Shown here in pieces: positions 8,087 through 17,578 of a stretch of DNA of 64,000 nt. A program made the position numbers and the translations under genes. Positions within the stretch are counted from its first letter, which is position 1. The number at the start of each line of letters is the position of its first letter. Source of the stretch: Hyphomicrobium sp. GTDB lineage: Bacteria > Pseudomonadota > Alphaproteobacteria > Rhizobiales > Hyphomicrobiaceae. The notes beneath the pieces were generated by a model. It saw nothing but the letters and a program-made list of their open reading frames with translations, was not told where the DNA came from and did not search any database. The stretch is from the NCBI GenBank assembly GCA_022844105.1, contig JALHMJ010000004.1, forward strand, positions 124,001 to 188,000, given 5' to 3'.

Positions 8087-10474
8087 ATGACAAACCTTAT
8101 CGCCCTTCAGAGCGGAACGGAACTCGTCGGAGATTTCCGCATTTCCCGCGTCCTCGGCGCCGGCGGGTTTGGCATTACGTATCTGGCCGATGAACTGGCG
8201 CTCGGCCGCGCCGTGACCATCAAGGAATATTTTCCCGCCGACTTTGCGGTGCGCGGCCTTGCACTCGAAGCCGTGCCGCGCTCGGAGAACAGCGCCGCGG
8301 ACTATAACTGGGGACTTGACCGCTTTATTGACGAAGCTCAAACGCTCGCCCGCTTCAATCACCCCAATATCGTTCGCGTCTATCGCTATTTCCGCGCCAA
8401 TCAGACCGCGTACATGGTGTTGCATTTCGAGGAAGGCCAGAACCTGAAAGGCTGGCTGAAGAACCTCGGCCGCGCGCCCCGCCAGAAGGAACTCGACAAG
8501 ATCATCGGACCTCTGTTGCTGGCGCTGGAGGAAATTCACAAAGCCGACTTCCTTCACCGCGACATTGCGCCCGACAATATCATCATCCGCAAGGACGGCA
8601 CGCCGGTCCTGATCGACTTTGGCTCCGCGCGCGGCGAGATCGCAGCGCATTCAAAGACCGTCTCCGCTCTCGTGAAGCCCGGCTACAGTCCCTACGAGCA
8701 GTACGCTGAGACCGGCAAAAGCCAGGGGCCATGGACCGATATCTATGCGCTCGGCGCCACGCTCTACCACGCGGTCACCGGCAAGCGCCCGCCGGATGCC
8801 CCCTCGCGCATGGTCAAAGACGATTTCGTGCCCGCCCGCGAAGCAGCCGTCGGCGCCTATCGGGCCGGTTTCCTGCGCGCCATCGACAAGGCTCTTTCAC
8901 TCAGCATCGAGCAGCGCCCGCAAACGATCGCGGCCTGGCGCGGCGACCTTCTGGCGCCCGACCCCAAACCCGCATCCTGGCTCCAGCGCACGCTGGGCGC
9001 CGACGAGAAGCCCGCCGCGGCTGCGAAAGCAAAACCGATCGCAAGCCCCATCCCAGATGCGCCGGGGCCGCAGGGTGCGTTGTTGGACTACGTCGACAAT
9101 CTAAAGGAAAAAAACGGCGACCCCGCTGAACCGCCAGCAACGCCCGTCAAGATAAAGACGGTGCAGCCGCCCGCACCCGAACCGCCGGCGGCAAAAAAAT
9201 CCGAGCCCGCTCCGGCTGCAACGCGCAAGTTAGAGAGCCAGGCCCCACCCGCCAAGCTGCCGCGCATTCTGCAGCGCAACGCTGAGCCGAAACAAAAGGC
9301 CCAAGCCAATCCGCCGGCAAAAGTTGTCAAAGCGGCGAACGCCGAGGCGCCGCGCATCTACCGCACACCAAAACCGAAGCGCATTTCGGCGACGTGGGCC
9401 TGGAGCCCGGTTGTCTTCAAGCTGTTGATCGGCGTGGGCGTCGCCAGCGGCGCGGTGGCGTTGCAGGACCGCCTTCCTCAATTGGAAACGCGCGGCGCGG
9501 CGGTCACCTCTAATGCAACATCGGCACGCACCACCACCGGGTCGATCAATCAACCGCAACCGCGCATCGCAGCACCCACCGCGCGGCTGCAAGGTCATAC
9601 GGCCCCGGTGACGGCCCTGTCCTACTCCGACGATGGCACGGCCATTCTGACAGCATCCAAAGACGCTACGGTCAGAGTCTGGACGGCCAGCTCGGCCACC
9701 TTAAAGCGCACCATTGAATTGGACGACGGCCCTGCCGCCGCGATGGCTGTTTCCGGCGATAGGCTGCTGACGGGCCATGCCAACGGCGCTGTGGTTCTCT
9801 GGGATTGGCAACGGGCTGAGAAAATCTCGACCTATAAGCGCAACAACGCAGAGGTCTGGTCGGTTGCATTTCTCGGCAACGGACAGCGTTTCGCCACTGC
9901 CGGCCACGACTGGAAGATCGCGGTCTGGGATGCGGCAACCACAAGCGGTCCCTTCAGCGTCCTCGACGCCCACGACAGTGCCGTGCAGTCGATTGCCTTC
10001 GCCATGTCGGGATCAAAACCCATTCTCGCCTCCGGCAGTGCCGACAAGACGTTGAAGCTGTGGAACCTCGAGACGCTCGATCGCGTCCGCACCTATCGCG
10101 GCCATCGCGATTACGTCACCGCCGTCGTGCTCTCGCCCAACGGCCGCGACATGGCCTCCGCCAGCCTCGACGGCAACGTGCGGATCTGGTCGGGCCGCTC
10201 CAGTCGTCTCACCCGCTCACTTTCAGGTCACGAGGGTCATGCGGCGGCACTCGCGTTCTCACCATCCGGAGATGTCCTCGCCTCCGGCGGCGCCGACGGC
10301 AAGGTCCGCGTCTGGGACTTCAAGCGCAGCCGAACGCCGAAAACCCTGCCAAGCCACGGCGGTAACGTCACCGCGCTTGCCTTTTCACCCGATGGTCAGC
10401 ACATCGCCTCCGGCGGCGACGACAACATCGTGCGCGTCTGGGACAATCCGTTGCAGAAGCCGGTCACGAACTGA
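8087..10474 (+). CDS. Membrane-anchored Ser/Thr protein kinase with seven WD40 repeats
   Basis: 795 residues. The kinase domain spans about residues 15-290, with glycine loop GAGGFG (24-29), Lys46 in VTIKEYFP, catalytic loop HRDIAPDN (157-164) and DFG (177-179). The catalytic loop has Ala in place of the usual Lys of HRDxKxxN, a known variant in bacterial kinases of this style. A Pro/Ala/Lys-rich linker follows, one membrane segment near 440-459, then seven WD40 blades ending in VRVW- or LKLW-type strands. The predicted start is ATG 8087; a frame open back to 7736 has no kinase homology. The propeller should lie on the far side of the membrane as a sensor or scaffold. Confidence 0.9.
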   Translation: MTNLIALQSGTELVGDFRISRVLGAGGFGITYLADELALGRAVTIKEYFPADFAVRGLALEAVPRSENSAADYNWGLDRFIDEAQTLARFNHPNIVRVYRYFRANQTAYMVLHFEEGQNLKGWLKNLGRAPRQKELDKIIGPLLLALEEIHKADFLHRDIAPDNIIIRKDGTPVLIDFGSARGEIAAHSKTVSALVKPGYSPYEQYAETGKSQGPWTDIYALGATLYHAVTGKRPPDAPSRMVKDDFVPAREAAVGAYRAGFLRAIDKALSLSIEQRPQTIAAWRGDLLAPDPKPASWLQRTLGADEKPAAAAKAKPIASPIPDAPGPQGALLDYVDNLKEKNGDPAEPPATPVKIKTVQPPAPEPPAAKKSEPAPAATRKLESQAPPAKLPRILQRNAEPKQKAQANPPAKVVKAANAEAPRIYRTPKPKRISATWAWSPVVFKLLIGVGVASGAVALQDRLPQLETRGAAVTSNATSARTTTGSINQPQPRIAAPTARLQGHTAPVTALSYSDDGTAILTASKDATVRVWTASSATLKRTIELDDGPAAAMAVSGDRLLTGHANGAVVLWDWQRAEKISTYKRNNAEVWSVAFLGNGQRFATAGHDWKIAVWDAATTSGPFSVLDAHDSAVQSIAFAMSGSKPILASGSADKTLKLWNLETLDRVRTYRGHRDYVTAVVLSPNGRDMASASLDGNVRIWSGRSSRLTRSLSGHEGHAAALAFSPSGDVLASGGADGKVRVWDFKRSRTPKTLPSHGGNVTALAFSPDGQHIASGGDDNIVRVWDNPLQKPVTN

Positions 10475-10481
10475 TGCGCGC

Positions 10482-11165
10482 CTACTTGCAGTAGGGCTTG
10501 GTTCCGTTGCCTCTGTGGCGGGCCAGATCGACGTGAAAATGATCCTGGTGGAAGCTGTCGGACCCTGGTCCAAGTACGGTCGTGAACGTGCCGCACGCCC
10601 CGTCATGCACCGCGCGCAGGAAGAGGCGTTCACGCTCCCCGCCCCACCAGCCGCCCTTGACGGTAACGACACGCCCATCGGCAAGCGTGAATGCGGAGAT
10701 ATCAAGCGCGTTGGCATAGCCGTGTTCAGAAAGCCGTCCGCCAGACTGGTTGTTTCGCGGCCGGCAACCATACGACGCCGCCACTTTCATCTCCACGACC
10801 GGCACGCCGAAATAGTATTGCGCCATCGGCTTGACCACCTGCGCGACCCAGTGCTCGACCTGCGGGATCATCGGACAGCGCAAAAGTGCCGGCGGGCGAA
10901 GGGCGACCCGGCCCTGGTCCGCCGCTGACATTTCAAAAGGACGCGCCGCGCCGCACACGCTCGGGCCACCGAGCGCGGAACGCGTTTGCACGAACGGTGA
11001 TTGCCGCACGACACCGGCGGCGAGGCAGGCGTTCTCTTCCGTCTCACGCCAAGGTTCGTGCTTGGCAACGAACTCAGGACCGCCCGTGCTGCATCCTGTC
11101 AGGATGAGCAGACCAGCAGCCGACAATGTGAACAGAACACCACGCAACGACATGGATCGGGACAC
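10482..11165 (-). CDS. Extensin-like C-terminal domain lipoprotein
   Basis: A 227-residue lipoprotein with a signal peptide ending in the lipobox LTGC. The mature part matches the extensin-like C-terminal family, which shares the metallopeptidase M15 fold: metal ligands are visible in SEHGYANALDIS and DHFHVDLA. Paired cysteines are present (GCRP, GACG, KPYC). It is probably a periplasmic cell-wall associated hydrolase, substrate unknown. The listed start is GTG 11165; ATG 11153 is equally possible. It is convergent with the kinase gene, eight bases apart. Confidence 0.85.
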   Translation of the reverse strand: MSRSMSLRGVLFTLSAAGLLILTGCSTGGPEFVAKHEPWRETEENACLAAGVVRQSPFVQTRSALGGPSVCGAARPFEMSAADQGRVALRPPALLRCPMIPQVEHWVAQVVKPMAQYYFGVPVVEMKVAASYGCRPRNNQSGGRLSEHGYANALDISAFTLADGRVVTVKGGWWGGERERLFLRAVHDGACGTFTTVLGPGSDSFHQDHFHVDLARHRGNGTKPYCK

Positions 11166-11788
11166 TAAGCCCCGAGTGGCTAATGGGAGGTGAAGAACGG
11201 CCTCGGTGCGAAACCATTTTGTCTAGCCGGTGAGGCGCCTGCTCGTTCCCGCCGCGTTTTGAAAGCGGTCCTTTCACGGTTGATTCGTGGCGTTCAAAAA
11301 CTCCGACTGAGCTCAAGTGCCGGACGCCAGTTATCCACACCATTTAGGATGACAACGTACGATTGTCGCGGACATTAGACAGAACGAGGCGTAATTTGAA
11401 ATTGTCGAAGGCAAGGCAGCCTTCGGCAACAAGAGCAAGTCCTAATTAGCCGCCATCGTGTCGCGTATCAGTGGCTGAGCTGAAACAATGCGGGACATGT
11501 TTTTGCCCCTTGAAGTTGTGTTCGCCGCGTAAAGTGACGTGAGTATCGGTTCTACCCATCCCCCGAGCCGGGGTTCATGTCGACCAAAGTTTGTAATGCG
11601 TATGTGTCCAGATTAGCGTTTTGGTGCGTATAGGCCCTGGCTCTTCCGCCGTCTCGACCCCCTTGCGAGATTACCCCAAACGATGACGGCGAGGCCCTCT
11701 CTCGCCGGAGCTGGGGCCTAAAACCGAATTCCGGACCAACTTTCGCAAATCCCGCCAGCTCTTTTCCGACCTGTTCGATCGCGCGGTT
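11166..11788. other. Gene-free region between the extensin-like and hydrolase genes
   Basis: About 620 bases contain no reading frame that I can support. One perfect TTATCCACA DnaA-box match lies at 11331-11339, and there is an imperfect hairpin around 11408-11432 (GAAGGCAAGGCAGCCTTC). No tRNA or known RNA fold is recognised. It could be a remnant of lost genes. Confidence 0.5.
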
Positions 11789-12547
11789 TCAGCGCTCAAA
11801 AAATTCAAACACCGCCCCCTTAAAGCTCCGATCGCCGACGGCTTTCATATGGTCCCGGCCAACAATCTCGAATGTTTCGGCACCTGGAATGAGATCGGCA
11901 AGAATGTGCGCCGGTCCCGCGATGACGTCATTCGTGCCGACGGCGACTAGGGTCGGACACGAGAGACGCGCGATCTCCTCGCGCGCCACGGGATCGCGGA
12001 TCTGCCGAACACACACCGCCAATGCCTTCAAGTCGCTGTGTGTCTGCTCGGCGAACGCACGAAATGTGCGCGCCGTCGGGTTCACGACATCATCGATGGA
12101 CGGCGCCAGCAGCGCCTGGGCGATCGGTCCGGTACCTGCCATCGCGCGCACCATGTTATGGCCGAGCCCACCGAGCACCAGCCGTGCCACGCGGTCGGGA
12201 TGCGCAAGAGCCAGCGTCGCCGCGATTCGTGCGCCCATCGAATAACCGATGACGTGCGCTTGCCTGATCCCGAGGTGATCGAGCAGCCGGCGCGCGTCTT
12301 CGGCCATGATTTCGCGGCTGTAGGCCTCCGGCACATAGAGTTTTTCGCTTCCGCCATGGCCGCGGTTGTCGATCGCCACCACACGGTATCCGGCCCCTGC
12401 CAGATCGCGCACCCACGACGTCGCCACCCAGTTCATCTCGATGTTCGACGCAAATCCATGAATCAGCAGCACCGGCGGCGCGCGGGTTGCCGCGTTTGCC
12501 TCATCCAGATAGGCGAGCCGGACAGCATCGGATAAAAACGTCGGCAC
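11789..12547 (-). CDS. Alpha/beta hydrolase
   Basis: A 252-residue alpha/beta-hydrolase fold enzyme. The oxyanion segment LLIHGF, the nucleophile elbow GYSMGA (Ser near residue 103), the acid in GTNDVIAG and the histidine in GRDHMKAV make a complete Ser-Asp-His triad. The start is a GTG at 12547 with GGGAG six bases upstream. The substrate cannot be predicted; esterases, lactonases and C-C bond hydrolases share these motifs. It is divergent from the zinc-finger gene. Confidence 0.88.
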   Translation of the reverse strand: MPTFLSDAVRLAYLDEANAATRAPPVLLIHGFASNIEMNWVATSWVRDLAGAGYRVVAIDNRGHGGSEKLYVPEAYSREIMAEDARRLLDHLGIRQAHVIGYSMGARIAATLALAHPDRVARLVLGGLGHNMVRAMAGTGPIAQALLAPSIDDVVNPTARTFRAFAEQTHSDLKALAVCVRQIRDPVAREEIARLSCPTLVAVGTNDVIAGPAHILADLIPGAETFEIVGRDHMKAVGDRSFKGAVFEFFER

Positions 12548-12695
12548 ACTCTTCTCCCGCCAGTCTACCGCCAGATCGTGGCGACGAGCCGATCCGGTGC
12601 GGCGGCCCGCCGTTCCCCATCCCCTATCATTTCAACAGGCTAGCAGCTATGATATCGCCCTGATCGACAACGACCGCCAACGCCGAGAGAGGGCC

Positions 12696-12950
12696 ATGGC
12701 CGCACATTTCGTTCCCCACCTCGTAAATGACCAGGGCGCGGAGAAAATCTTCGTCGGCGTCAAGGAGTTGAACTGCATGGGCGCCAGCCCGCCGTTCGAT
12801 CATCCCCACGTCTATCTCGACATGGGTTCCGACGGGCAGATCCTGTGCCCCTACTGTTCGACACTCTATGTGTTTGACCCGCGTCTTGGCGAGCACGAGA
12901 CGGACCCGAAGGGCTGCCTCTCCGATGCGGCCTTCGGCTCCGCCGCCTGA
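12696..12950 (+). CDS. Zinc-finger CHCC-type domain protein
   Basis: An 84-residue protein with the zf-CHCC pattern: a Cys in ELNCMG, His in HPHVYL and the pair CPYCSTLY. This family includes bacterial relatives of the NDUFS6 (13 kDa) accessory subunit of respiratory complex I. The ATG at 12696 follows GAGAGGG; a frame open to 12597 lacks similarity. Its stop codon is two bases from the next gene, so the two are probably co-transcribed. Confidence 0.87.
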   Translation: MAAHFVPHLVNDQGAEKIFVGVKELNCMGASPPFDHPHVYLDMGSDGQILCPYCSTLYVFDPRLGEHETDPKGCLSDAAFGSAA

Positions 12951-12952
12951 CA

Positions 12953-14176
12953 TTGTCAAGCGCGAGGGGCGACAGCGAAATTCTCATCGCCGGCGCGGGC
13001 ATCGCGGGGCTCGCAACCGCGCTGGCGCTGGCCCGCTCGGGCCACGGCGTCACACTGCTTGAGAAGCGTTCCGGCGTATCGCAAGACGGCGCCGGCATTC
13101 AAATCGGCCCCAACGGCAGCCGGATACTACAGTCCCTCGGCGTGACGGCGAAACTACAGGGAAAAATCGCGCAGCCCTCGGCGATCCGCGTCATGGATGG
13201 CGTCTCTGGACGCAACCTCACCCGGCTGCCGCTCGGCGAAACAATCGAGCGCCGTCACGGGGCCCCCTATTGGGTGCTTCACCGCGCCGATCTGCACGAG
13301 GCGCTTTTGACCTGTGTTGAAACCCACCCCAACGTCACCATCTGCTACGACGCCGACGTCGTCGCTGCTCGTTCAGATGATGCCGGCGTGACTGTCGGCC
13401 TCTCGTCCGGCGAAACGATTGAGGCCGCGCTACTGGTCGGTGCGGATGGTCTATGGTCCACGGTGCGCACGCGCGTGATGGGGGCCGCGCCGCTCGTCTT
13501 CACCGGCAAGTCCGCCTTCCGCGCACTCCTCCCTGCCGCTGCCGCACCTCCGTCGATCTCGTTATCCGACACGACCATTTGGCTGCGTCCGCAGGCTCAC
13601 GTCGTGCATTACCCGGTCCGCGGTGGCGACGAACTCGCGATCGTCGCCATCTTTGACGATCAGGCACTCGGCGAAACTTGGGCCGGCGATGCCGACAAAA
13701 CCGCCATCACAGCGCGGACGCGACACGTCGCATCACCTCTCCGCGATCTGCTCCAGCAGCCGGACCGCTGGCGTCAGTGGTCGCTCTACACGCCAGCGTC
13801 GGCCGTGACATGGACGTCCGGCCGCATCGTGCTAATCGGCGACGCCGCCCATCCGCCGTTGCCCTTCCTGGCTCAGGGCGGCGTCATGGCTCTGGAAGAT
13901 GCAGTGATCCTCGCCGCACTTTTGCAAAACGCATCGCCGGCGCAACTTCCCGAGCGCTTGCAACGGTTCGAAGCGATCCGGCGCCCGCGCACCACCCGCG
14001 TCATGCAGGCGTCAGCCCGCAACGGCCAGATTTATCATCAAGACGGATGGAAACGCCGCGCCCGCGACGCGGTCCTCGCGGCCACACCGCCGCACATTCT
14101 CATGCAGCGATATGACTGGCTCTACGGCTGGACCGCGGCGGGAGAACTTCACAGGGCCGGCGTCATCGATCTCTAA
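12953..14176 (+). CDS. FAD-dependent monooxygenase (UbiH/salicylate hydroxylase type)
   Basis: A 407-residue flavoprotein of the class A aromatic hydroxylase group. The Rossmann motif GAGIAGLATALALA is at residues 14-27, the family's DG motif is in LLVGADGLWSTVR, and the second FAD motif GDAAHPPLPFLAQGG follows. The substrate could be an aromatic compound or a ubiquinone precursor; no membrane segment is obvious. The start is TTG 12953, two bases after the zinc-finger gene stop. Confidence 0.88.
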   Translation: MSSARGDSEILIAGAGIAGLATALALARSGHGVTLLEKRSGVSQDGAGIQIGPNGSRILQSLGVTAKLQGKIAQPSAIRVMDGVSGRNLTRLPLGETIERRHGAPYWVLHRADLHEALLTCVETHPNVTICYDADVVAARSDDAGVTVGLSSGETIEAALLVGADGLWSTVRTRVMGAAPLVFTGKSAFRALLPAAAAPPSISLSDTTIWLRPQAHVVHYPVRGGDELAIVAIFDDQALGETWAGDADKTAITARTRHVASPLRDLLQQPDRWRQWSLYTPASAVTWTSGRIVLIGDAAHPPLPFLAQGGVMALEDAVILAALLQNASPAQLPERLQRFEAIRRPRTTRVMQASARNGQIYHQDGWKRRARDAVLAATPPHILMQRYDWLYGWTAAGELHRAGVIDL

Positions 14177-14182
14177 CGGGTT

Positions 14183-15118
14183 TCATGTCCCGAAGATGGA
14201 CCAGCCCATCCGTTGCGCAATCGCTTCGAGCGCCCGCGTACCCAGGAGTGAGTTGCCTTGCGCGTTCAGCCCCGGCGACCACACCGCAATCGACGCTTTG
14301 CCCGGAACGACTGCCAGGATACCCCCGCCAACCCCGCTCTTGCCGGGAATGCCGACCTTGAAGGCAAATTCCCCCGAACCGTCATAGTGGCCGCACGTCA
14401 GCATCAGCGCGTTGATGCGGCGCGCCCGCTCCTTCGACACGACCGGAATGCACGTCCGCGGATCGCGCCCGCCATTGGCTAAAAACAAACCCGCCTGTGC
14501 CAGTTGCACACAACTCATCTCGATGGCGCATTGATGGAAATAAACTCCAAGCGTCAGTTCCACCGGATTTTCGATATTGCCGAAGGCGCGCATGTAGTTG
14601 GTCAGCGCCGCATTGCGATACCCGTGCTCCTGTTCGGACCGTGCCACCGCCGGATCGATCGACACCGTATCGTCGTCGGCCGTCACGCGAACGAAACGCA
14701 GGATCTCACCAATGGCCTCGCGCGGCCGATGGCCGGCGAGGATCACGTCCGCGACGACGATCGCACCGGCATTGATGAACGGATTTCGCGGAATGCCTTT
14801 TTCGTGTTCCAGCTGCACGATCGAATTGAAAGCCGTGCCGCTCGGTTCCCGCCCGACCCGCTTCCAGAGCCCGTCGCCGATCTTGCCGAGCGCCAGCGCC
14901 AGCGCGAACACCTTCGAGATGCTCTGAATCGAGAACGCCTCCTCGGCGTCGCCCGCCATGAAGCACGCCCCGTCGAGCGTCGCGATGGCGATGCCGAACT
15001 TGCTCGGGTTCACTTTGGCCAACTCAGGAATATAAGTTGCAACAGTGCCCCGGTCGCTCGCCCTGTCCAGGTCGGCGTGAACCTCCCCCGCCAATGCTTG
15101 TAGATCGATCATAGTCAT
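14183..15118 (-). CDS. glsA: Glutaminase A
   Basis: A 311-residue serine-dependent glutaminase that hydrolyses L-glutamine to glutamate and ammonia. The fold is beta-lactamase-like. The catalytic SxxK is in [10 protein letters not shown], followed by the conserved [28 protein letters not shown] and GKSGVGGGI segments. The length is normal. It is convergent with the monooxygenase gene, and the last chromosomal gene before tRNA-Leu and the island. Confidence 0.95.
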   Translation of the reverse strand: MTMIDLQALAGEVHADLDRASDRGTVATYIPELAKVNPSKFGIAIATLDGACFMAGDAEEAFSIQSISKVFALALALGKIGDGLWKRVGREPSGTAFNSIVQLEHEKGIPRNPFINAGAIVVADVILAGHRPREAIGEILRFVRVTADDDTVSIDPAVARSEQEHGYRNAALTNYMRAFGNIENPVELTLGVYFHQCAIEMSCVQLAQAGLFLANGGRDPRTCIPVVSKERARRINALMLTCGHYDGSGEFAFKVGIPGKSGVGGGILAVVPGKASIAVWSPGLNAQGNSLLGTRALEAIAQRMGWSIFGT

Positions 15119-15202
15119 TCCGGGTCTTAGCCCAGCCCTATAGCCCGCGACTTGAGGTTAAGCTTAGCCCGGGCCGCGCTCCCGGCCCCGCAACACGTCG
15201 TC

Positions 15203-16891
15203 TCACCGCGACAGTCGCTGGTGAAAGCGCGCCGTGTGCGATTGCACGCGCGCCCCAGCCGGAGCATAAAGGCTCGCTTCCCCGCGGACGTGGTGGAACG
15301 GTAGACACACAGGACTTAAAATCCTGAGGCGGCAACGCCGTGTGGGTTCGAGTCCCACCGTCCGCACCAAATCATACTTACCGGCCTGAACCAGTCGGAG
15401 AAGCCTGAATGGATGGGCGATTCCGCCGGTTCGATAACCCACATTTCGCTGGTAGGGCACACAGTTCCCAAACAGCAGTTTTGGCACTGTTCGGCGGGCG
15501 GCGAGGTGGCCGCAATCCCATAGTTTTCGCGGGTTTGCGATGAAGTTGATGGCGGTTCGATAAGTCGAATCGAAGTCAACGGCGGCACGCGCGGGCTTTT
15601 GCATTTTTTCTTGCAGTTCGATCTTGCGGGCATGAAGGCTGCGCACCTGTTCTTCATAGGCTGCGATCACTCCGGCGTTGTCCGCATTGAGTAAGCGCTC
15701 CATGATATGCGCGCTCTTGCGCTCGATCTGCTGCAACTCGTCTTTGAGCGTGCGGCGCTGCTCGCTCTGGCTCTTGTCCAAACTCTTGCAGGTTTCACGC
15801 AGCATATCCTTGAGCGCGTCCAGTACCTTCTCGCTGGGCCGCAGGTGATCGAGGAGTTTCTCGAAATCACCCTCAATCGTTTCCTTGCGGATGGACTTAC
15901 GGCCATCGGCGCAGGTTTTGGTTTGACAGAAGTAGTAGGCATAGCGCCCATTGCGGCCCTTCGACCATGCCGCTGTCATGGGCCGCTCGCAACACGCGCA
16001 CGTAACGATGCCGCGCAAGGGGAATTCCTCGCGGGTGTCTTTCCGCGACGAAACCTTGCCCGGCTTGTTCAATCGTTCCAATACGCGCTGGTGCGTTTCG
16101 AAACTAATGAGCGGCGTGTGCTTGCCCTGCACCAGGCTGATGCCCCATTTGGGCGCGTCCATGTACCCGGCATAAATGGGCCGTTCCAGCAACTCGCGGA
16201 TTTTCTGTAAATGCACTTCACGGCTGCGCTTGCCCAGAAAATTGGGATAACGCTCCAGATGGCGCTGCACTTCCACCTGACTTGCGAAACGGCCTGACGC
16301 GAAACCTTCCAGAACCTCGCGGATCACTGACGCTTTGGGTTCATCCGGCACCAGAATCTTGCCCTGACCGGGGCTGCGCTCATAGCGATAGCCCAGAGGC
16401 TTGGCGAAAACCCAATAGCCATTCAGAAAGCGCGAGCGCATCCGGTTGATGACTTGCTCGGCGTTCTTCTGGCGCTGGTGCTGGGATACGGAGGCAAGAA
16501 GATTCTCGACAAGGATGCTGTCGGAATCTTCGCCGAATTCGATGGATGGGCTTTCCAGCTTGCCACCTGCGCCGCCAATGGCTGCACGTAACTCAATATG
16601 AGCTTGCAGGCCTCGCGCAAGGCGGCTGATGTCGTCAATAATGACAACATGGTCGGCTTTCGCACGGTGCTTGCGGAGATAGGCCAGCATGATGAGCATA
16701 GCGGGCCGGTCGATCACGCCACCCGATACGGCTTCGTCGCGGAAGACTTCAACAACGGAATATCCTTTGTGCCGCGCATATTCGCGGCAGCGGTTTTCCT
16801 GCGAGGCGAGGCCGTCACCTTCTTTCAATTGGGCTTTGCTGGATACGCGGCAGTAAATAACGGCCCGTGTGGTAGGCGCGGCAGTGCTCAT
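15203..16891 (-). CDS. Large serine recombinase (integrase of the island)
   Basis: 562 residues in the integrated form. The N-terminal resolvase domain begins AVIYCRVSSKAQ with the nucleophile Ser17 and includes IDDISRLARG. It is followed by the recombinase domain (about 170-290), a zinc ribbon (TCACCERPM with a later FCQTKTC) and a long coiled coil (about 355-435). This is the phiC31-like architecture that performs one-way integration. The last roughly 55 residues are read antisense through tRNA-Leu and the DNA beyond it, so the natural C-terminus depends on the att junction. It overlaps the preceding small gene by ATGA. Confidence 0.9.
   Translation of the reverse strand: MSTAAPTTRAVIYCRVSSKAQLKEGDGLASQENRCREYARHKGYSVVEVFRDEAVSGGVIDRPAMLIMLAYLRKHRAKADHVVIIDDISRLARGLQAHIELRAAIGGAGGKLESPSIEFGEDSDSILVENLLASVSQHQRQKNAEQVINRMRSRFLNGYWVFAKPLGYRYERSPGQGKILVPDEPKASVIREVLEGFASGRFASQVEVQRHLERYPNFLGKRSREVHLQKIRELLERPIYAGYMDAPKWGISLVQGKHTPLISFETHQRVLERLNKPGKVSSRKDTREEFPLRGIVTCACCERPMTAAWSKGRNGRYAYYFCQTKTCADGRKSIRKETIEGDFEKLLDHLRPSEKVLDALKDMLRETCKSLDKSQSEQRRTLKDELQQIERKSAHIMERLLNADNAGVIAAYEEQVRSLHARKIELQEKMQKPARAAVDFDSTYRTAINFIANPRKLWDCGHLAARRTVPKLLFGNCVPYQRNVGYRTGGIAHPFRLLRLVQAGKYDLVRTVGLEPTRRCRLRILSPVCLPFHHVRGEASLYAPAGARVQSHTARFHQRLSR
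15284..15369 (+). tRNA. tRNA-Leu (anticodon UAA), CCA encoded
   Basis: The acceptor stem GCGGACG pairs with CGTCCGC. The anticodon stem CAGGA/TCCTG encloses a loop with TAA, reading leucine codon UUA. The long variable arm GGCGGCAACGCC is typical of leucine tRNAs. The T arm is GTGGGTTCGAGTCCCAC, and the CCA end is encoded at 15367-15369. Foreign DNA begins immediately after it, so this is the likely insertion target, and the tRNA remains intact. Confidence 0.96.
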
Positions 16892-17202
16892 GGGAGTTTT
16901 CTCTCCTTTTCTTGTTGGTGGTTGTTGTCATTGGCAGCTGTCGCCTCCGGCGGGAGGTCGGCGCTTTCACATAAAAGCGGTGTTGCGGCGGCTTGCTGGA
17001 AATAGTCTATCATATTGGAATTAAACAAGGAATCATTATCATTCGCGGCATTGGTCGCCAGTTGCACCGGATGCACGCCATAAGCCATATCGGCCACGGC
17101 TTCGGCGACGCTCCAGAGCGCTGCGATCATCTCGCGCTTTTGGTCAGGCGTAAGGTCGAACTCATCAAAGAACGGCAAATATTTTTCTACATCGAGTGGC
17201 AT
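16888..17202 (-). CDS. Hypothetical protein upstream of the recombinase
   Basis: A 104-residue acidic protein, not recognised. The first half is predicted helical (FDLTPDQKREMIAALWSVAE), and the second half is Asn/Gln/Ala-rich and probably disordered. Its last four bases overlap the recombinase start (ATGA), so translation is likely coupled and it may be a partner or controller of the recombinase. The ATG at 17202 is chosen over the upstream frame (to 17262) because the protein-like composition begins there. Confidence 0.65.
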   Translation of the reverse strand: MPLDVEKYLPFFDEFDLTPDQKREMIAALWSVAEAVADMAYGVHPVQLATNAANDNDSLFNSNMIDYFQQAAATPLLCESADLPPEATAANDNNHQQEKERKLP

Positions 17203-17339
17203 GGCTTGGCACTTATCCTTTCCCTGCGAAGCCGAGAGCGCTATGCGCCAGAGGCTTCGCAAAATTTTTTATAAGCGCCGATCATGCACGCGCCCGCGCC
17301 GCAAGTCGGGAAGATGCGGCGTGGGCGGAAGTTTGATAT

Positions 17340-17567
17340 TTATGCAGCGCTGTCTTTCATCGTCCGGTGAAGTGCGAGCGTCGCGCGATAGAGTTGCAGC
17401 GCGAGTTCTAAATCCTGCTCGATTACCAGCAACGTGCCGATGGCAAGATTGCGCTTTTCAAGTTTCATCGCGGCTGCGGCTTCGCTGGTGTGATGCACAG
17501 CGGAGAGCAAGCGTTGATCGATGGCGCTAATCAGGACTGAAAGCGTGCGGTTGGTGGATGTGCTCAT
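17340..17567 (-). CDS. Small hypothetical protein
   Basis: A 75-residue, mostly helical protein with no motif that I recognise (SVLISAIDQRLLSAVHH; LELALQLYRATLALHR). It sits between the methyltransferase and recombinase genes, 11 bases after the methyltransferase stop, on the same strand, so it may be part of the same transcript. It could be a small DNA-binding or regulatory protein, but nothing shows this. Confidence 0.5.
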   Translation of the reverse strand: MSTSTNRTLSVLISAIDQRLLSAVHHTSEAAAAMKLEKRNLAIGTLLVIEQDLELALQLYRATLALHRTMKDSAA

Positions 17568-17578
17568 GGTTTTTCCCC

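Noticed and set aside
11331-11339. TTATCCACA DnaA box
   Set aside because: A single perfect box in a 620-base gene-free region with no further boxes, iterons or AT-rich unwinding element; not enough for oriC.
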